The notes beneath the pieces were generated by a model, which did not search any database, was not told the DNA's origin, and saw nothing but the letters and a program-made list of their open reading frames with translations. A DNA stretch of 64,000 nucleotides, from the NCBI RefSeq assembly GCF_001597725.1, contig NZ_LUTR01000016.1, positions 1-64,000 on the forward strand, written 5' to 3'. Source of the DNA: Neptuniibacter marinus. GTDB lineage: Bacteria > Pseudomonadota > Gammaproteobacteria > Pseudomonadales > Balneatricaceae. This document shows positions 17,692-27,588 of this stretch, in pieces (position 1 is the first letter of the stretch; every line of letters begins with the position of its first letter). The translations under genes and the position numbers were made by a program.

Positions 17692-18246
17692 TTATGTAAT
17701 CTTCTTAAGCACTTTAGCGGGTACACCGGCGACCAGTGTTTGTTTAGCTACATCTTTTGTTACAACTGATCCTGCTGCGATGACAGCGCCTTCATCTATA
17801 GTCACACCGGGCAATATTGTTGCTCCCATGCCTATCCAAACATCTTGAGCAATTGTGATTGCTGCTGCTTCAGTTGTACTTTTCTTTCTCTCTGAGGCCA
17901 GCAATGGGTGAGTTGTAGTGCTAATAACCACATTGGGGCCTATCATCACATTGTTGCCAATATTAACGGGAGCTGCATCAAGGATAGTACCGTTATGGTT
18001 GATATAAACATTCTCTCCAAGCTGGATGTTATAGCCATAATCGCATTGGAAGTTAGGTTCAATCGTAGGTTTGAATCCTTGGCCTAATAATTTACTTAAT
18101 TTCTGTTGGCGCATGCCTTTTTGATCTGGGTGTAACTGGTTATATTCGAAGCATAGAGCTTTGGCGCGTTTGCGTTCTTTTACAAGTTCAGGATCAAGTG
18201 CGTTGAAAGGTAATCCCGAGAGCATTTTTTGTTTTTCACTTATCAT
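17692..18246 (-). CDS. maa: Sugar O-acetyltransferase (Maa/NodL-like)
   Basis: The 184-residue protein has the N-terminal maltose-acetyltransferase segment (MISEKQKMLSGLPFNALDPEL) and then left-handed beta-helix hexapeptide repeats (VYINHNGTILDAAPVNIGNNVMIGPN is shown here only in part as INIGNNVMIGPN-like text; see residues 100-130), followed by TTTHPLLASERK with the catalytic histidine and VWIGMGATILPGVTIDEGAV. It transfers acetyl from acetyl-CoA to a sugar hydroxyl. Length equals that of the family (about 183). Its physiological acceptor is unknown. The gene is single, with its promoter presumed in the 107-bp gap to the divergent protease gene. Confidence 0.88.
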   Translation of the reverse strand: MISEKQKMLSGLPFNALDPELVKERKRAKALCFEYNQLHPDQKGMRQQKLSKLLGQGFKPTIEPNFQCDYGYNIQLGENVYINHNGTILDAAPVNIGNNVMIGPNVVISTTTHPLLASERKKSTTEAAAITIAQDVWIGMGATILPGVTIDEGAVIAAGSVVTKDVAKQTLVAGVPAKVLKKIT

Positions 18247-18353
18247 CGTATGTGCTCAGCGTTTTAGGTTAAGACTTAGGGCGAAGAGCTTTCTTGCTTG
18301 TTCTAGATGCTACATAATGCGCGCTTATTCATTAGGTTACAGCGAGCATTTCT

Positions 18354-19448
18354 TTGCAGTTACTCAAGATCGATTGTTTAGGCCGTGAGCTTCGTTTAGA
18401 AGGATCTATGGCCGGTTGGCAGGCATTGTACTGGGATAATCAGTTGGTGTCTCAGCATGATGCTAGCGCAGACCCTTCCTCATCCTCTCTACATAGTTTC
18501 CAGTTAAAAGCGGGGGAGCAAGAGCTCAATTGCGTGCTGCAGCTTGAATTAACATGGCAGCCATTTGCATTAAGTTATTCATTACAGCTAAGTGATGGTT
18601 TGAGGGACGAGCTTCTCAGCCAAGGTGAGCGGAGTGAAAAGGATATAGAAGCTCAAGTGATAGAGCCTCGTCCAAAGCAGCCTAATAAAGTGAGTTGGTT
18701 AGGTATAGGTTCCTTAGGGTTAAAGCTCTTTAAAAGTGCAAAGGTTCTGAAAGTTCTTTTTGCCGCAGGTAGTTTGGCAGCATATACCTGGCTGTTTTCG
18801 ATACAGTTCGCGATTGCCCTGATACTTTGTTTAGTGTTTCATGAGTATGGGCATATTCGTGCGATGAAGCGTTTTGGTTTGAAAACAAAAGGGATCTATT
18901 TGATTCCGTTTGTAGGGGGCTTAGCCCTGTCAGATGATCGTATTAATACCCGTTGGCAGGACGTTTATATCTCAATTATGGGTCCTTTTTTCGGGCTGTT
19001 ACTCTCCTGTGCTTGCTTCGTTGTTTATTGGCTGACTGATATAGAGCTTTTTGCGGGTTTAGCCGCCTTTAATGCGCTATTAAACTTGTTTAACCTCTTA
19101 CCTGTTTTACCTTTAGATGGTGGGCATATTTTGAAGAGTATCGCTTTTTCAGTGAACTCTGTTATAGGTTTAGTTTGTTGTGCTTTAGGTGTTATTGCTG
19201 GGGTTGTACTCAGTTACTATTTTAATATGACATTGTTAGGTTTTTTATTAGCTATCGGCAGTATTGAGATTGTGTTTGAATGGAAGCGCCGACATATAAG
19301 CGATCTGTTACCTTTAGATCGTTATGGTCAGATTGTGTCGGCTCTTTGGTATTTTAGTACGGTTGGAGGCTTATGCACGGTTATTTGGGTGTTGGCGCAG
19401 AGTGGTAATGAGGCGTTGGCACTACCGATGAAGATCCTTGGTAGTTGA
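18354..19448 (+). CDS. Site-2 protease family membrane metalloprotease (M50)
   Basis: The 364-residue protein has a soluble N-terminal part of about 120 residues and then about six membrane segments. The zinc motif HExxH is present as FHEYGHIRAMKRFG, and the second metal ligand as LPVLPLDGGHIL, the NPDG-equivalent motif of site-2 proteases. It should cleave membrane proteins within the bilayer; substrates are unknown. The frame opens with TTG at 18354. An ATG at 18408 behind AGAAGGAT is an alternative, but the upstream residues (LLKIDCLGRELRLEG) look like part of the domain. Confidence 0.85.
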   Translation: MQLLKIDCLGRELRLEGSMAGWQALYWDNQLVSQHDASADPSSSSLHSFQLKAGEQELNCVLQLELTWQPFALSYSLQLSDGLRDELLSQGERSEKDIEAQVIEPRPKQPNKVSWLGIGSLGLKLFKSAKVLKVLFAAGSLAAYTWLFSIQFAIALILCLVFHEYGHIRAMKRFGLKTKGIYLIPFVGGLALSDDRINTRWQDVYISIMGPFFGLLLSCACFVVYWLTDIELFAGLAAFNALLNLFNLLPVLPLDGGHILKSIAFSVNSVIGLVCCALGVIAGVVLSYYFNMTLLGFLLAIGSIEIVFEWKRRHISDLLPLDRYGQIVSALWYFSTVGGLCTVIWVLAQSGNEALALPMKILGS

Positions 19449-19475
19449 GCAACGGGATAGCGGGACGGTAAATAA

Positions 19476-20729
19476 TTGAACTTTACAGAATTGAGTCTGA
19501 ACCCTCTTATCGTAAATGCAATCGAGAGTGCGGGTTATAGTGAGGCGACGCCTATTCAAGCGGCGGCGATTCCTGTGATTATGTCGGGGCGTGATCTTTT
19601 AGCTGGGGCACGAACGGGCACAGGTAAAACCGCCGCTTTTGCTTTGCCTTTGCTAAATAGAATTCTCAGCGAGCATGAGCATCTAAACGATACTGATAAC
19701 CTTAAAAAAGTATTAAAAATCCTTGTCTTAGCGCCTACACGTGAACTGGCTCAACAGGTTAATGATAGTTTTAAAAAGTATGCCAAAGGTAGCGGATTTA
19801 GATCGGCGGTTGCTTACGGTGGGGTCGGAATAGCCCCTCAAGTGAATCAAATAAATAAGGGGATTGATCTTCTTGTTGCGACCCCTGGACGTTTACTTGA
19901 TCTCATTAAAAAGCGGGTGGTTAATTTATCGACTATCGAAGTGTTAGTGATAGATGAAGCCGACAGAATGCTGGATATGGGTTTTAAGGATGAGATTAAA
20001 GCGGTAATGAGTAAATTGCCTAAATCTAGACCTGAGGCAACAACCCGACAGACATTGTTATTCAGCGCAACCTTGAGCGATAGCATCTATAAATTTAGTA
20101 AAAACTTATTACATAAGCCTGAACTGGTTGAGGTTGATCAGCGCAATAGTCGATCTCTTGATGTGCAGCAGGTTGTTTATAATTGTGATCCTGAGCGTAA
20201 GTTGGCTTTGGTTTCTCATCTTATTGCTAAAGAGGGATGGCTGCAGGTCTTGATTTTTAGCCGGACAAAGCAGGGTGCAGACAAGATTGCTGCGGCATTA
20301 AGCTTAACGGGTCTTTGTGCTGAGGCTATACATGCGGATCGTTCACAAACATCTCGTGAACAAGCCTTGTCTGATTTTAAAAGTGGTTTAGTTAAGGTGC
20401 TGGTTGCTACGGATGTGGCAGCACGCGGTCTGGATATTCAGCAGTTGGAGGCGGTGATTAATTTTGAGATGCCGTATAAACCAGAAGATTATATACATCG
20501 TATAGGCCGCACAGGACGAGCAGGGCATCAGGGAAAAGCGATTACTCTGCTTATTGAGGAGGAAAACTATCTTTTAGAAGAGGTTGAAGCTCTTCTTGAT
20601 GAGCGTTTACCACAGCAGTGGTTAGAGGGGTTCGAGCCAGATTTTACTCGGGTGATTGAGGTGAATCGAAAGAACTCAAAAAGTGCACAAAAACGCAGGG
20701 CAAAAAAGCGAGCATTAGGTAAACGTTGA
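19476..20729 (+). CDS. rhlE: DEAD-box RNA helicase RhlE
   Basis: The 417-residue protein shows all helicase motifs in order: TPIQAAAIP (Q), ARTGTGKTAAF (I), PTRELAQQ (Ia), TPGRLLDL, VIDEADRMLDMGF (II, DEAD), FSATL (III), and HRIGRTGRAG (VI), with a basic C-terminal tail ending KRRAKKRALGKR. It unwinds RNA with ATP and probably helps ribosome assembly or RNA turnover. The start is TTG behind a GGGA site; no in-frame ATG fits before the domain. A strong terminator follows. Confidence 0.9.
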   Translation: MNFTELSLNPLIVNAIESAGYSEATPIQAAAIPVIMSGRDLLAGARTGTGKTAAFALPLLNRILSEHEHLNDTDNLKKVLKILVLAPTRELAQQVNDSFKKYAKGSGFRSAVAYGGVGIAPQVNQINKGIDLLVATPGRLLDLIKKRVVNLSTIEVLVIDEADRMLDMGFKDEIKAVMSKLPKSRPEATTRQTLLFSATLSDSIYKFSKNLLHKPELVEVDQRNSRSLDVQQVVYNCDPERKLALVSHLIAKEGWLQVLIFSRTKQGADKIAAALSLTGLCAEAIHADRSQTSREQALSDFKSGLVKVLVATDVAARGLDIQQLEAVINFEMPYKPEDYIHRIGRTGRAGHQGKAITLLIEEENYLLEEVEALLDERLPQQWLEGFEPDFTRVIEVNRKNSKSAQKRRAKKRALGKR

Positions 20730-20738
20730 TTATTACAA

Positions 20739-20782
20739 GAAAGCCCCTACAAAATGACAGCTAATCTTTTGTAGGGGGCTTT
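20739..20782 (+). terminator. Bidirectional rho-independent terminator
   Basis: GAAAGCCCCTACAAAA and TTTTGTAGGGGGCTTT pair over about 15 bases with one bulge. It separates the convergent rhlE and repeat-lipoprotein genes. Confidence 0.85.
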
Positions 20783-20810
20783 GGTTCCAGCTAAAGGTTT
20801 TTAACGTTTA

Positions 20811-22331
20811 TTAAATGGAAACATTAAGCGCTTTTACTGTTTCTATATTAATGTATTTATCCGTAGGCAACTGATTGTCGCGTTGGAAATCATTAACCGC
20901 ACTCATCGTCTCGCGTCCTACAACACCATCAATCTTACCGGGATTATAGCCTTTGCTAGCCAAAGCGCGTTGAATATCCATGATGGTAGTACGCGTCATA
21001 TTGGTTTCACAAAGAATCGAGCGCCATTCCATATAGCCATCTTTATCTATTTTGCTTAATGAAACGGTTTCGTACTCTGCTGGAATTTCTGTACGGTTTT
21101 CGCTAGCTGCTGACGCTAGTTTGGTCACTGTTACAGTTTCGTATTTAGCAGGGATTTCAACTTTCTGCGTTGTCGCAGGCGTTGCTACTACAGTACGTTT
21201 GATTGTTTTGTACTGAGCTGGTTGCTCAGTTAAACAGATCTTATTACCTGTGCGTGTTTCTCTTGGGTGTTCATGGTTGTGTACTTCGTGCCATACAAAA
21301 GCAACATCACTGACTTTCTTCGTGACAGGTACATCTTTGTATTTAGCCGGTACCGTTGTACGCACCTCTTTTGCTTCAGAAACTAGCTCTTGTACGCGAA
21401 CGGTTTCATAAACAGCTGGGATTTCAATCGTGCGAGTTGTCGCAGGTGAAGATAGAACGCGTTTAGTTACCGTTTTGAAGGTGTCAGGTACTTCAACTAG
21501 GCACATGATCTCGCCGGTTGCCGCATCGATTTTTTGGATTGGACCCGTGCCTTTTTTCCAAATAGTGTGGGCAGGTACGTCGATCACTTGTTCTGTCACA
21601 GTAGAGTACTGAGCTGGGATCTCTTCAATACGTGTACTGGCTTCTTTCACCAGTACTGTTTTCTCAACCCAACGGAATTCAGCGGGTTGGGTGGTTACCA
21701 CTTCATATTCTTCTTGAATAAGAACAGGTTCATTTACTTGTTCAAATTTTGCAGGAAGGTAATGTTCATGGAAACACATTCCAGGCTGTGCTGCTGCTAG
21801 ATCGATACCATGTTCGCTGGCTGCATCAAGTAGTTTTTGACTGGCAGGAGCGCTGCCTTTTTTTAGATCGATCAACCACTGAGTGCTGGCTTCTTTTACC
21901 AGCTTTTGCTCAGTCACTGTTTCGTATTGAGCAGGAACGGCAATCATCTTATAGCTAGCAGGTTGAATAAGTACTTGTTCCGTTACTTTTTCATAGGATG
22001 CAGGGATGATGTCGACTTTCTCACTCGCATCTTTAACAAGTAAGGTTTCTGTGTAGTTTTGATAGGTTGGCTCTACCCAAACACGGGCATAGCATTCGCC
22101 GGGCTTAGCATTAGGGGGAAGTAGTTCGTTACCATCGGATGTTTGCTGAGTTTCAGCTTCACGTTTTGCAACGGCTTTTTCTCGTTCAACGAGTTCTTTG
22201 TTTCTTTGTTCTAATTCTGCTGCTGAATAAGGGGATGATTGGACTTGTGGATTGTTTCCACTACAAGCCGCTAACAAAATAGCGCTTGAGATGAAGCTGA
22301 GTTTGATTATACCTTTACTTGTGATAACCAT
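20811..22331 (-). CDS. Lipoprotein with four cysteine-led super-repeats and a peptidoglycan-binding domain
   Basis: The 506-residue protein has a lipobox (LLAAC, Cys23) and a charged coiled-coil segment (residues 35-62). Four super-repeats of 75-106 residues follow, each opening with a cysteine (80, 186, 277, 366; a fifth at 441 leads the last domain). Inside each are short beta-rich units of the type PAxYxTVTxxxLVxxA, about three per block. The C-terminus (TTIMDIQRALASKGYNPGKI, then DGVVGRETMSAVNDFQRDN) is a PG_binding_1 domain. It is probably an outer-membrane lipoprotein that grips peptidoglycan. Its function is not known to me. Confidence 0.75.
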   Translation of the reverse strand: MVITSKGIIKLSFISSAILLAACSGNNPQVQSSPYSAAELEQRNKELVEREKAVAKREAETQQTSDGNELLPPNAKPGECYARVWVEPTYQNYTETLLVKDASEKVDIIPASYEKVTEQVLIQPASYKMIAVPAQYETVTEQKLVKEASTQWLIDLKKGSAPASQKLLDAASEHGIDLAAAQPGMCFHEHYLPAKFEQVNEPVLIQEEYEVVTTQPAEFRWVEKTVLVKEASTRIEEIPAQYSTVTEQVIDVPAHTIWKKGTGPIQKIDAATGEIMCLVEVPDTFKTVTKRVLSSPATTRTIEIPAVYETVRVQELVSEAKEVRTTVPAKYKDVPVTKKVSDVAFVWHEVHNHEHPRETRTGNKICLTEQPAQYKTIKRTVVATPATTQKVEIPAKYETVTVTKLASAASENRTEIPAEYETVSLSKIDKDGYMEWRSILCETNMTRTTIMDIQRALASKGYNPGKIDGVVGRETMSAVNDFQRDNQLPTDKYINIETVKALNVSI

Positions 22332-22442
22332 GGTTCCTCCTGGATGGGGTTTACAAGTGTCGACCTAGGGTATTTTAGAGCGTGAAACTTAAGGGAAGCT
22401 GTACAGCTCTATCAGCAACTCATGGAATTAAGTATAAAGAGA

Positions 22443-23024
22443 CTATTGTCTTATGCATACAAGCACTTCGTATGCCTCTCTTATTTTAATGAACTGTTCT
22501 GGGTCGCCTCCTTTATCGGGATGATGTTGGGAAGCTAGTTGTTGGTATCTTCGACGAATGCTGTTTGTATCGGTGTCACCCTTTAACCCTAAAGTGGCAA
22601 GAGCGTGTTCTGCTTCATCAATTTTGTAATAACGTTGCCAGAAACTATCCAGAAGAGTATCAACACTTTCTTGATCGCTTTTTAAAAATTCATTCCAGTC
22701 AAGATAGTAAGAGCGTATACCTTCGTCAGAGACTGGAGAGGTTAGCGTTTTATCGGCTGTGTTTTGTCTGGGGCTGAGTTCTATTTTTAATGCGGAGATA
22801 GATAGGGATAATCCCTCTTCCCAAAAGACAGGCTGCAGTTGATAAAGAGCATTCATTACTAAAAAGTGGCGACGGAATAAGGTTAAATCAGCGGAAGGGT
22901 CTGTGGGTAGCTTTAAGTCGTTATCATCAAAGGCTAACTGTTGAAAGAGTTCATATTCGCTGATCGCTTGCGGAGAATCCCTAAGGATTTTTGCGATAGG
23001 TAATAATAAAGGGTTATGTTGCAT
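22443..23024 (-). CDS. DnaJ-related protein with C-terminal J domain
   Basis: The 193-residue protein has the N-terminal DnaJ-related domain (LLLPIAKILRDSPQAISEY, then ELFQQLA) and a C-terminal J domain from about residue 135, with the Hsp70-activating HPD motif in YQQLASQHHPDKGGDPEQF. It lacks the G/F and zinc-finger regions of DnaJ, so it is a specialised co-chaperone of a DnaK-type Hsp70. The client is unknown. The gene stands alone, 111 bp upstream of nothing shared with the divergent mutarotase gene except a joint promoter region. Confidence 0.85.
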   Translation of the reverse strand: MQHNPLLLPIAKILRDSPQAISEYELFQQLAFDDNDLKLPTDPSADLTLFRRHFLVMNALYQLQPVFWEEGLSLSISALKIELSPRQNTADKTLTSPVSDEGIRSYYLDWNEFLKSDQESVDTLLDSFWQRYYKIDEAEHALATLGLKGDTDTNSIRRRYQQLASQHHPDKGGDPEQFIKIREAYEVLVCIRQ

Positions 23025-23213
23025 AGTGCCTGGATAGATTTGAATGTGTGATTCAGCATAAAGTTAATAGATGCCTCTTTCCAGTTTAAGTGTAGGTTAT
23101 TTATCTCTTTTAAGGTTTATTATGCATTTGGTATCTATTTACCTGTTTTAGGGCTTAATCTTATTTAGTCTCAAGAGTAGAATCGCGGGTATAAATTTAA
23201 TATGGAAGATTAT

Positions 23214-24149
23214 ATGAATTTGGCTGACAAAGTTCAGGCGTTGTATGCGGAATACGGTGCTCTGAAAGGTGTAACAATTGAGATCTATAAGCAGCTTATT
23301 GCGGTTAGTGTGAAGAATAAAGCTGCGTCGGCCACTATTTTTCTTCAAGGAGCGCAGCTTGCTGAATACAAACAAGCGGGTGAGCGTCCTTTGCTTTGGT
23401 TAAGCGATCAATGCGACTATCAAGTGGGTAAGCCGCTTCGTGGGGGAATTCCTATTTGTTGGCCTTGGTTTGGCGATTTAGCTAAGAATCCGGATCAGGT
23501 AAAAGATCAAATATCATTGGATGTTGTTCCCGCTCATGGCTTAGTTCGTGATCAAGAGTGGTGCTTAGCTGATGTTAAGTTAATTGATAGTGAAACTACC
23601 CTGATTAAACTGGAATTAGATGTACAGCCATCTGATCTTTGGCCGTTTCCAGCCTTATTAAAGTTAGAGGTGACTGTAGGTCGCTCTCTTTCTATGAACT
23701 TTGAAGTAATAAATACGGGAGATAAGGCATTTTCCTTTACCTCTGCACTGCATAGTTATTTTAATATTGCCGGTATTGAGAGGGTTGAGGTCTTAGGGCT
23801 AGAGGGTGTGGAATATATAGATACATTGAAGGATTGGCGGCTTAGTTGTTCTAATAATCCTTTACGCGTCTCATCTGAAGTCGATCGCATCTATAAGAAT
23901 TTGAGCGGTGTTGTGCTGATTAATGATCCCGGTTTTGTACGCCAAATTGAAGTGACAAGCCATAATGCACCAGACCTTGTTGTTTGGAACCCGTGGGCTG
24001 AGAAAGCTAAAAGGTTAAGCAATTTTGCTGATCAAGCTTTCCATAAGATGCTTTGTTTGGAAAATGCGCATCTTTTAGATAATCTACAAACCTTAGCGCC
24101 TGATCAATCTTTTTCAATGGGGCTGAATTGTCGGGTCTCGATCACTTAA
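23214..24149 (+). CDS. D-hexose-6-phosphate mutarotase (aldose 1-epimerase family)
   Basis: The 311-residue protein resembles E. coli YeaD. Marks are IFLQGAQLAEYKQAGERPLL, GKPLRGGIPICWPWFGD, VPAHGLVRDQEW with an active-site histidine, TSALHSYFNIAG with the second histidine, and LVVWNPWAEKAKRLSNF. It interconverts the anomers of hexose-6-phosphates. A longer frame begins at 23202; the ATG at 23214 is preferred because GGAAG lies seven bases before it and family members begin near there. Confidence 0.9.
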   Translation: MNLADKVQALYAEYGALKGVTIEIYKQLIAVSVKNKAASATIFLQGAQLAEYKQAGERPLLWLSDQCDYQVGKPLRGGIPICWPWFGDLAKNPDQVKDQISLDVVPAHGLVRDQEWCLADVKLIDSETTLIKLELDVQPSDLWPFPALLKLEVTVGRSLSMNFEVINTGDKAFSFTSALHSYFNIAGIERVEVLGLEGVEYIDTLKDWRLSCSNNPLRVSSEVDRIYKNLSGVVLINDPGFVRQIEVTSHNAPDLVVWNPWAEKAKRLSNFADQAFHKMLCLENAHLLDNLQTLAPDQSFSMGLNCRVSIT

Positions 24150-24218
24150 ATAGCATTTTTGAGTCGAAGTCAGTATTTGAAGTAATCCGCTTGTCTGCTG
24201 TTTTTTACCCGATGTTGA

Positions 24219-24389
24219 CTAGGGTTGTTTCTGGGTACTGGCGTTTTTTTCCACCTTTAATTGTTTTCTTCGTTCAAATGCCGCATTCGCTACTTTGGCG
24301 TAAGAGGCATATTGTGCACTGCTAAGGTGTAAGCTTGAATTACCTGACCGACTAACGGTTCTATGATTTGTTTTAGGTGAATTACACAT
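24219..24389 (-). CDS. Small protein ORF, 56 residues
   Basis: An ATG at 24389 with GGAGATTAAGCG just upstream opens a 56-codon frame on the minus strand. The peptide begins MCNSPKTNHRTVSRSGN and continues SSLHLSSAQYASYAKVANAA with a basic tail ending STQKQP. The composition is protein-like (helical, basic), and it fills an otherwise empty 360-bp gap directly downstream of modF on the same strand. I do not recognise it. A chance ORF cannot be excluded. Confidence 0.45.
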   Translation of the reverse strand: MCNSPKTNHRTVSRSGNSSLHLSSAQYASYAKVANAAFERRKQLKVEKNASTQKQP

Positions 24390-24509
24390 CGCTTAATCTC
24401 CACAATCTGATAGTGACTATGATCAGATAAAGGAATAAAAGTTCAATAATTGTTCATTTGCGTTGTTTATTTGAGTTGTGTGTTAAGAACCATCCGTGGC
24501 CTTAGCGCG

Positions 24510-25961
24510 TTAAGATGATTGTGCATCGAGCTTTTCAAGTTGTTTAAACTGGGTTATACCGCTAATTTGATCTTCTGCATGGTGGTTGACATAAAGTACG
24601 GTGGTGTCGCCACTAGTGCATATTTTTTCAATCAACGCTAAAACAAGCTGGCGGTTGATATCATCTAAGCCTAAGCAGGGCTCATCTAAAATCAACAGCG
24701 TAGGGTGTTTAACCATTGCACGTGCGATCAGCAGTAAGCGTTGATCACCGAACGAAAGCTGATTATAGGGCTCGTTAGCTCGATCTTTCATGCCGAGCAG
24801 CGCTAGCCACTGGTCTGCGACTGCTTTTTGCTTGTCTGTACTCTTTGTATAGACCCCAATGCTGTCATGGAAACCAGATAGAATGACGTTACGCAGGCTT
24901 ATGCTGACTCGGTATTCCCACTGAAGGGCGGTGGATACGTAGCCAATATATTGTTTGATCTGCCAAATCGTTTCACCGTGTCCACGCTGCATACCAAATA
25001 CAAAAATATCATTGGTATAACACTGAGGGTGATCGCCGGTAATTAGGTTTAATAAACAGGTTTTTCCACTGCCGTTAGGTCCGCTTAATTGCCAATGCTG
25101 ACCCGCTTCAATCGTCCAATCGAGACCGTCGATAATAGTGGCATCGCCGTAAGCGACTTTAATGTTTTTTAGGCGCACAAGAGGATCTTTGGGGTTGAGT
25201 GAAGGCGGGCGGTCAGAAAGATCTGTCGCAGGCACCGAGAGCTCAGTTGTTTTTAAGTGAAGCAGTTGGTAAAGGTCGTCGTAAGCCTGTTTGTTATTGA
25301 TATCTACGCTGTGTTGAAGCTTGCCGTGATCGGTGTAGGCAATATGGGTAATAAAGTCGGGAATTTCGTCAAAACGGTTGAGCACGAGCACCATTGCTAT
25401 GGAATCGATCTTGCTTTTTAACAAGCTTTGCAACAGTTGCATAGAGGCCGTATCGAGCCCATCAAAAGGTTCATCAAGAATAATGAGGTCAGGGTTGTTT
25501 GCTAATGCTCGAATCAGCATTATCTTACGCGTCTCGCCCGTTGATAGCTTTCTAAAGCTACGATCCAACATCGGTTCTAATTTGAACATGGCAACTAGCT
25601 GATCTAGTAAGGCGCTATCAAATTCAGGGTAAAGTGCTTTGCCTTCTTCAAGGATCTCTCTGACGGGGGTGCCTTCGGATATTACATCCATGATGTCAGC
25701 ATCGTCTTTTTTCAACTCACGCTCAATTAGCTCGGCTTGGGCTTCAAAAGATACAATTTCAATATGCTGAGGTAGGCCTGAAATAGAGCCGCTGACTTTA
25801 TGGCCCGCACCGGCCAAAATAGCTGATAGGGCAGATTTACCTGAACCGTTAGCGCCAGTGATAACCCAGTGTTGGTTTGGCTCAAGTGTCCAGTTAATAT
25901 TGTTTAAGGTGAAGGACTCACCAAAGGCTGCCGTATAATTTTCTATTTTGATGCTTTTCAT
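24510..25961 (-). CDS. modF: Tandem ABC ATPase ModF
   Basis: The protein of about 483 residues has two ABC ATPase domains and no membrane segment. The first has Walker A GANGSGKSA and LSTGETRKIML; the second has GPNGSGKTC and LSFGDQRLLLIARAM, each followed by a Walker B (LIILDEPFDGLD, LLILDEPCLGLD). This arrangement matches ModF/PhrA, linked to the molybdate locus in E. coli, with unknown transport role. The frame extends to a TTG at 26027, but the ATG at 25961 (MKSIKIENYTAAFG) fits the family start better. Confidence 0.85.
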   Translation of the reverse strand: MKSIKIENYTAAFGESFTLNNINWTLEPNQHWVITGANGSGKSALSAILAGAGHKVSGSISGLPQHIEIVSFEAQAELIERELKKDDADIMDVISEGTPVREILEEGKALYPEFDSALLDQLVAMFKLEPMLDRSFRKLSTGETRKIMLIRALANNPDLIILDEPFDGLDTASMQLLQSLLKSKIDSIAMVLVLNRFDEIPDFITHIAYTDHGKLQHSVDINNKQAYDDLYQLLHLKTTELSVPATDLSDRPPSLNPKDPLVRLKNIKVAYGDATIIDGLDWTIEAGQHWQLSGPNGSGKTCLLNLITGDHPQCYTNDIFVFGMQRGHGETIWQIKQYIGYVSTALQWEYRVSISLRNVILSGFHDSIGVYTKSTDKQKAVADQWLALLGMKDRANEPYNQLSFGDQRLLLIARAMVKHPTLLILDEPCLGLDDINRQLVLALIEKICTSGDTTVLYVNHHAEDQISGITQFKQLEKLDAQSS

Positions 25962-26041
25962 TTCAATATGTGACGGAAGTATTTGGGTCAATACTCTACC
26001 GTTCCTCGTCAAAAAAATGTGGAACAACTTACGTTAGTGCG

Positions 26042-26074
26042 AAAAAAAAGCCAAGACCAAAGGCCCTGACTTTT
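26042..26074 (-). terminator. Rho-independent terminator after ilvC
   Basis: On the minus strand AAGTCAGGGCC and GGTCTTGGCTT pair over 11 bases (including G-U pairs) around a TTT loop, followed by a run of at least eight T. Confidence 0.8.
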
Positions 26075-26112
26075 ATTTATTCTATGAATAAAAATGCATA
26101 ATTATCAAATAA

Positions 26113-27588
26113 TTATACGATCTTCTTCATGTCAGCCATATGGCCACGTAGAACTGCACCAATGGCTTCTACTGGATGGCTGCGTAGGGCAGCATTTACT
26201 TCAATCAGGCGAGCGTTATCTACACCGGTGTCTGTTGTATCTAGACCTTTACCGATAACGTCAGTTTTAATGCCTTTCATGAAATCAGCCAATAGCGGTA
26301 GGCATGCGTGGTTGTATAGGTAGCAACCGTATTCTGCTGTATCAGAGATTGTTGCGTTCATCTCATAAAGTTTCTTACGCGCAATTGTATTAGCGATAAG
26401 CGGTGTTTCATGTAGTGATTCGTAGTAAGCAGATTCAGCAATGATGCCTGCAGCCGTCATTGTTTCGAATGCAAGCTCAACGCCGGCTTTAACCATTGCA
26501 ACCATAAGGATACCGTTGTCGAAGAATTCCTGTTCAGAAATTTCAACATCGCCTGCAGGAGTTTTCTCGAAAGCAGTCTCAGCCGTTTCTGCGCGCCAGC
26601 CTAGAAGATTTTTATCATCATTCGCCCAGTCTTCCATCATAACGCGTGAGAAAGTACCGTCGATGATGTCATCTTGGTGCTTGTTGTAAAGTGGGCGCAT
26701 GATCTCTTTCAACTCTTCAGCAAGATCGAATGCTTTGATCTTAGCTGGGTTAGAAAGACGATCTAGCATGTTAGTCACGCCACCGTATTTAAGTGCTTCA
26801 GTGATCGTTTCCCAACCATACTGAATAAGCTTAGATGCGTAACCAGAATCAATACCTTCTTCAACCATTTTGTCGAAGCAAAGTAGGGAACCTGTCTGAA
26901 GCATACCGCAAAGAATTGTCTGCTCCCCCATAAGGTCAGACTTAACTTCCGCGATGAAAGAAGACATTAGAACGCCTGCTTTGTGGCCGCCTGTACCTAC
27001 AGCGTATGCTTTTGCAAGTGCAAGACCTTCGCCTTTAGGATCGTTGTCTTCGTGAACAGCAATAAGTGTTGGAACACCAAAGCCACGCACGTATTCAGCG
27101 CGAACTTCAGAGCCAGGGCACTTAGGTGCAACCATGATTACGGTTAAGTCTTCACGGATTTTCATGCCTTCTTCCACGATGTTGAAACCGTGAGAGTAAG
27201 ATAGGCAAGCGCCTTTTTTCATAAGTGGCATGACTTCGTTTACAACAGGCGTGTGCTGCTTATCAGGTGTAAGGTTCAATACAACATCAGCTGTTGGGAT
27301 AAGTTCTTCGTATGTGCCCACAACAAAACCGTTTTCTGTCGCGTTTTTCCAAGACTGGCGCTTTTCAGCAATTGCAGCTGCACGAAGGGTGTAAGAAACA
27401 TCTAGACCACTATCACGTAAGTTAAGACCTTGGTTAAGACCCTGTGCACCACAGCCGATTACGACTATTTTTTTGCCTTTAAGCGCTTCAACACCATCGC
27501 TGAACTCGTCCATAGACATAAAACGACATTTAGCTAGCTGTGCAAGCTGCTCACGTAAAGGTAGTGTATTGAAATAGTTGTTAGACAT
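26113..27588 (-). CDS. ilvC: Ketol-acid reductoisomerase, class II
   Basis: The 491-residue protein is the long (class II) form found in E. coli. The NADPH-binding motif [17 protein letters not shown] lies at about residues 45-60, and the duplicated knotted C-terminal domain is present (ends [17 protein letters not shown]). It converts acetolactate and acetohydroxybutyrate to the dihydroxy acids of branched-chain amino acid synthesis. An upstream TTG gives a frame two codons longer; the ATG at 27588 ([14 protein letters not shown]) matches the family. No ilvY-like regulator is adjacent. Confidence 0.95.
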   Translation of the reverse strand: MSNNYFNTLPLREQLAQLAKCRFMSMDEFSDGVEALKGKKIVVIGCGAQGLNQGLNLRDSGLDVSYTLRAAAIAEKRQSWKNATENGFVVGTYEELIPTADVVLNLTPDKQHTPVVNEVMPLMKKGACLSYSHGFNIVEEGMKIREDLTVIMVAPKCPGSEVRAEYVRGFGVPTLIAVHEDNDPKGEGLALAKAYAVGTGGHKAGVLMSSFIAEVKSDLMGEQTILCGMLQTGSLLCFDKMVEEGIDSGYASKLIQYGWETITEALKYGGVTNMLDRLSNPAKIKAFDLAEELKEIMRPLYNKHQDDIIDGTFSRVMMEDWANDDKNLLGWRAETAETAFEKTPAGDVEISEQEFFDNGILMVAMVKAGVELAFETMTAAGIIAESAYYESLHETPLIANTIARKKLYEMNATISDTAEYGCYLYNHACLPLLADFMKGIKTDVIGKGLDTTDTGVDNARLIEVNAALRSHPVEAIGAVLRGHMADMKKIV

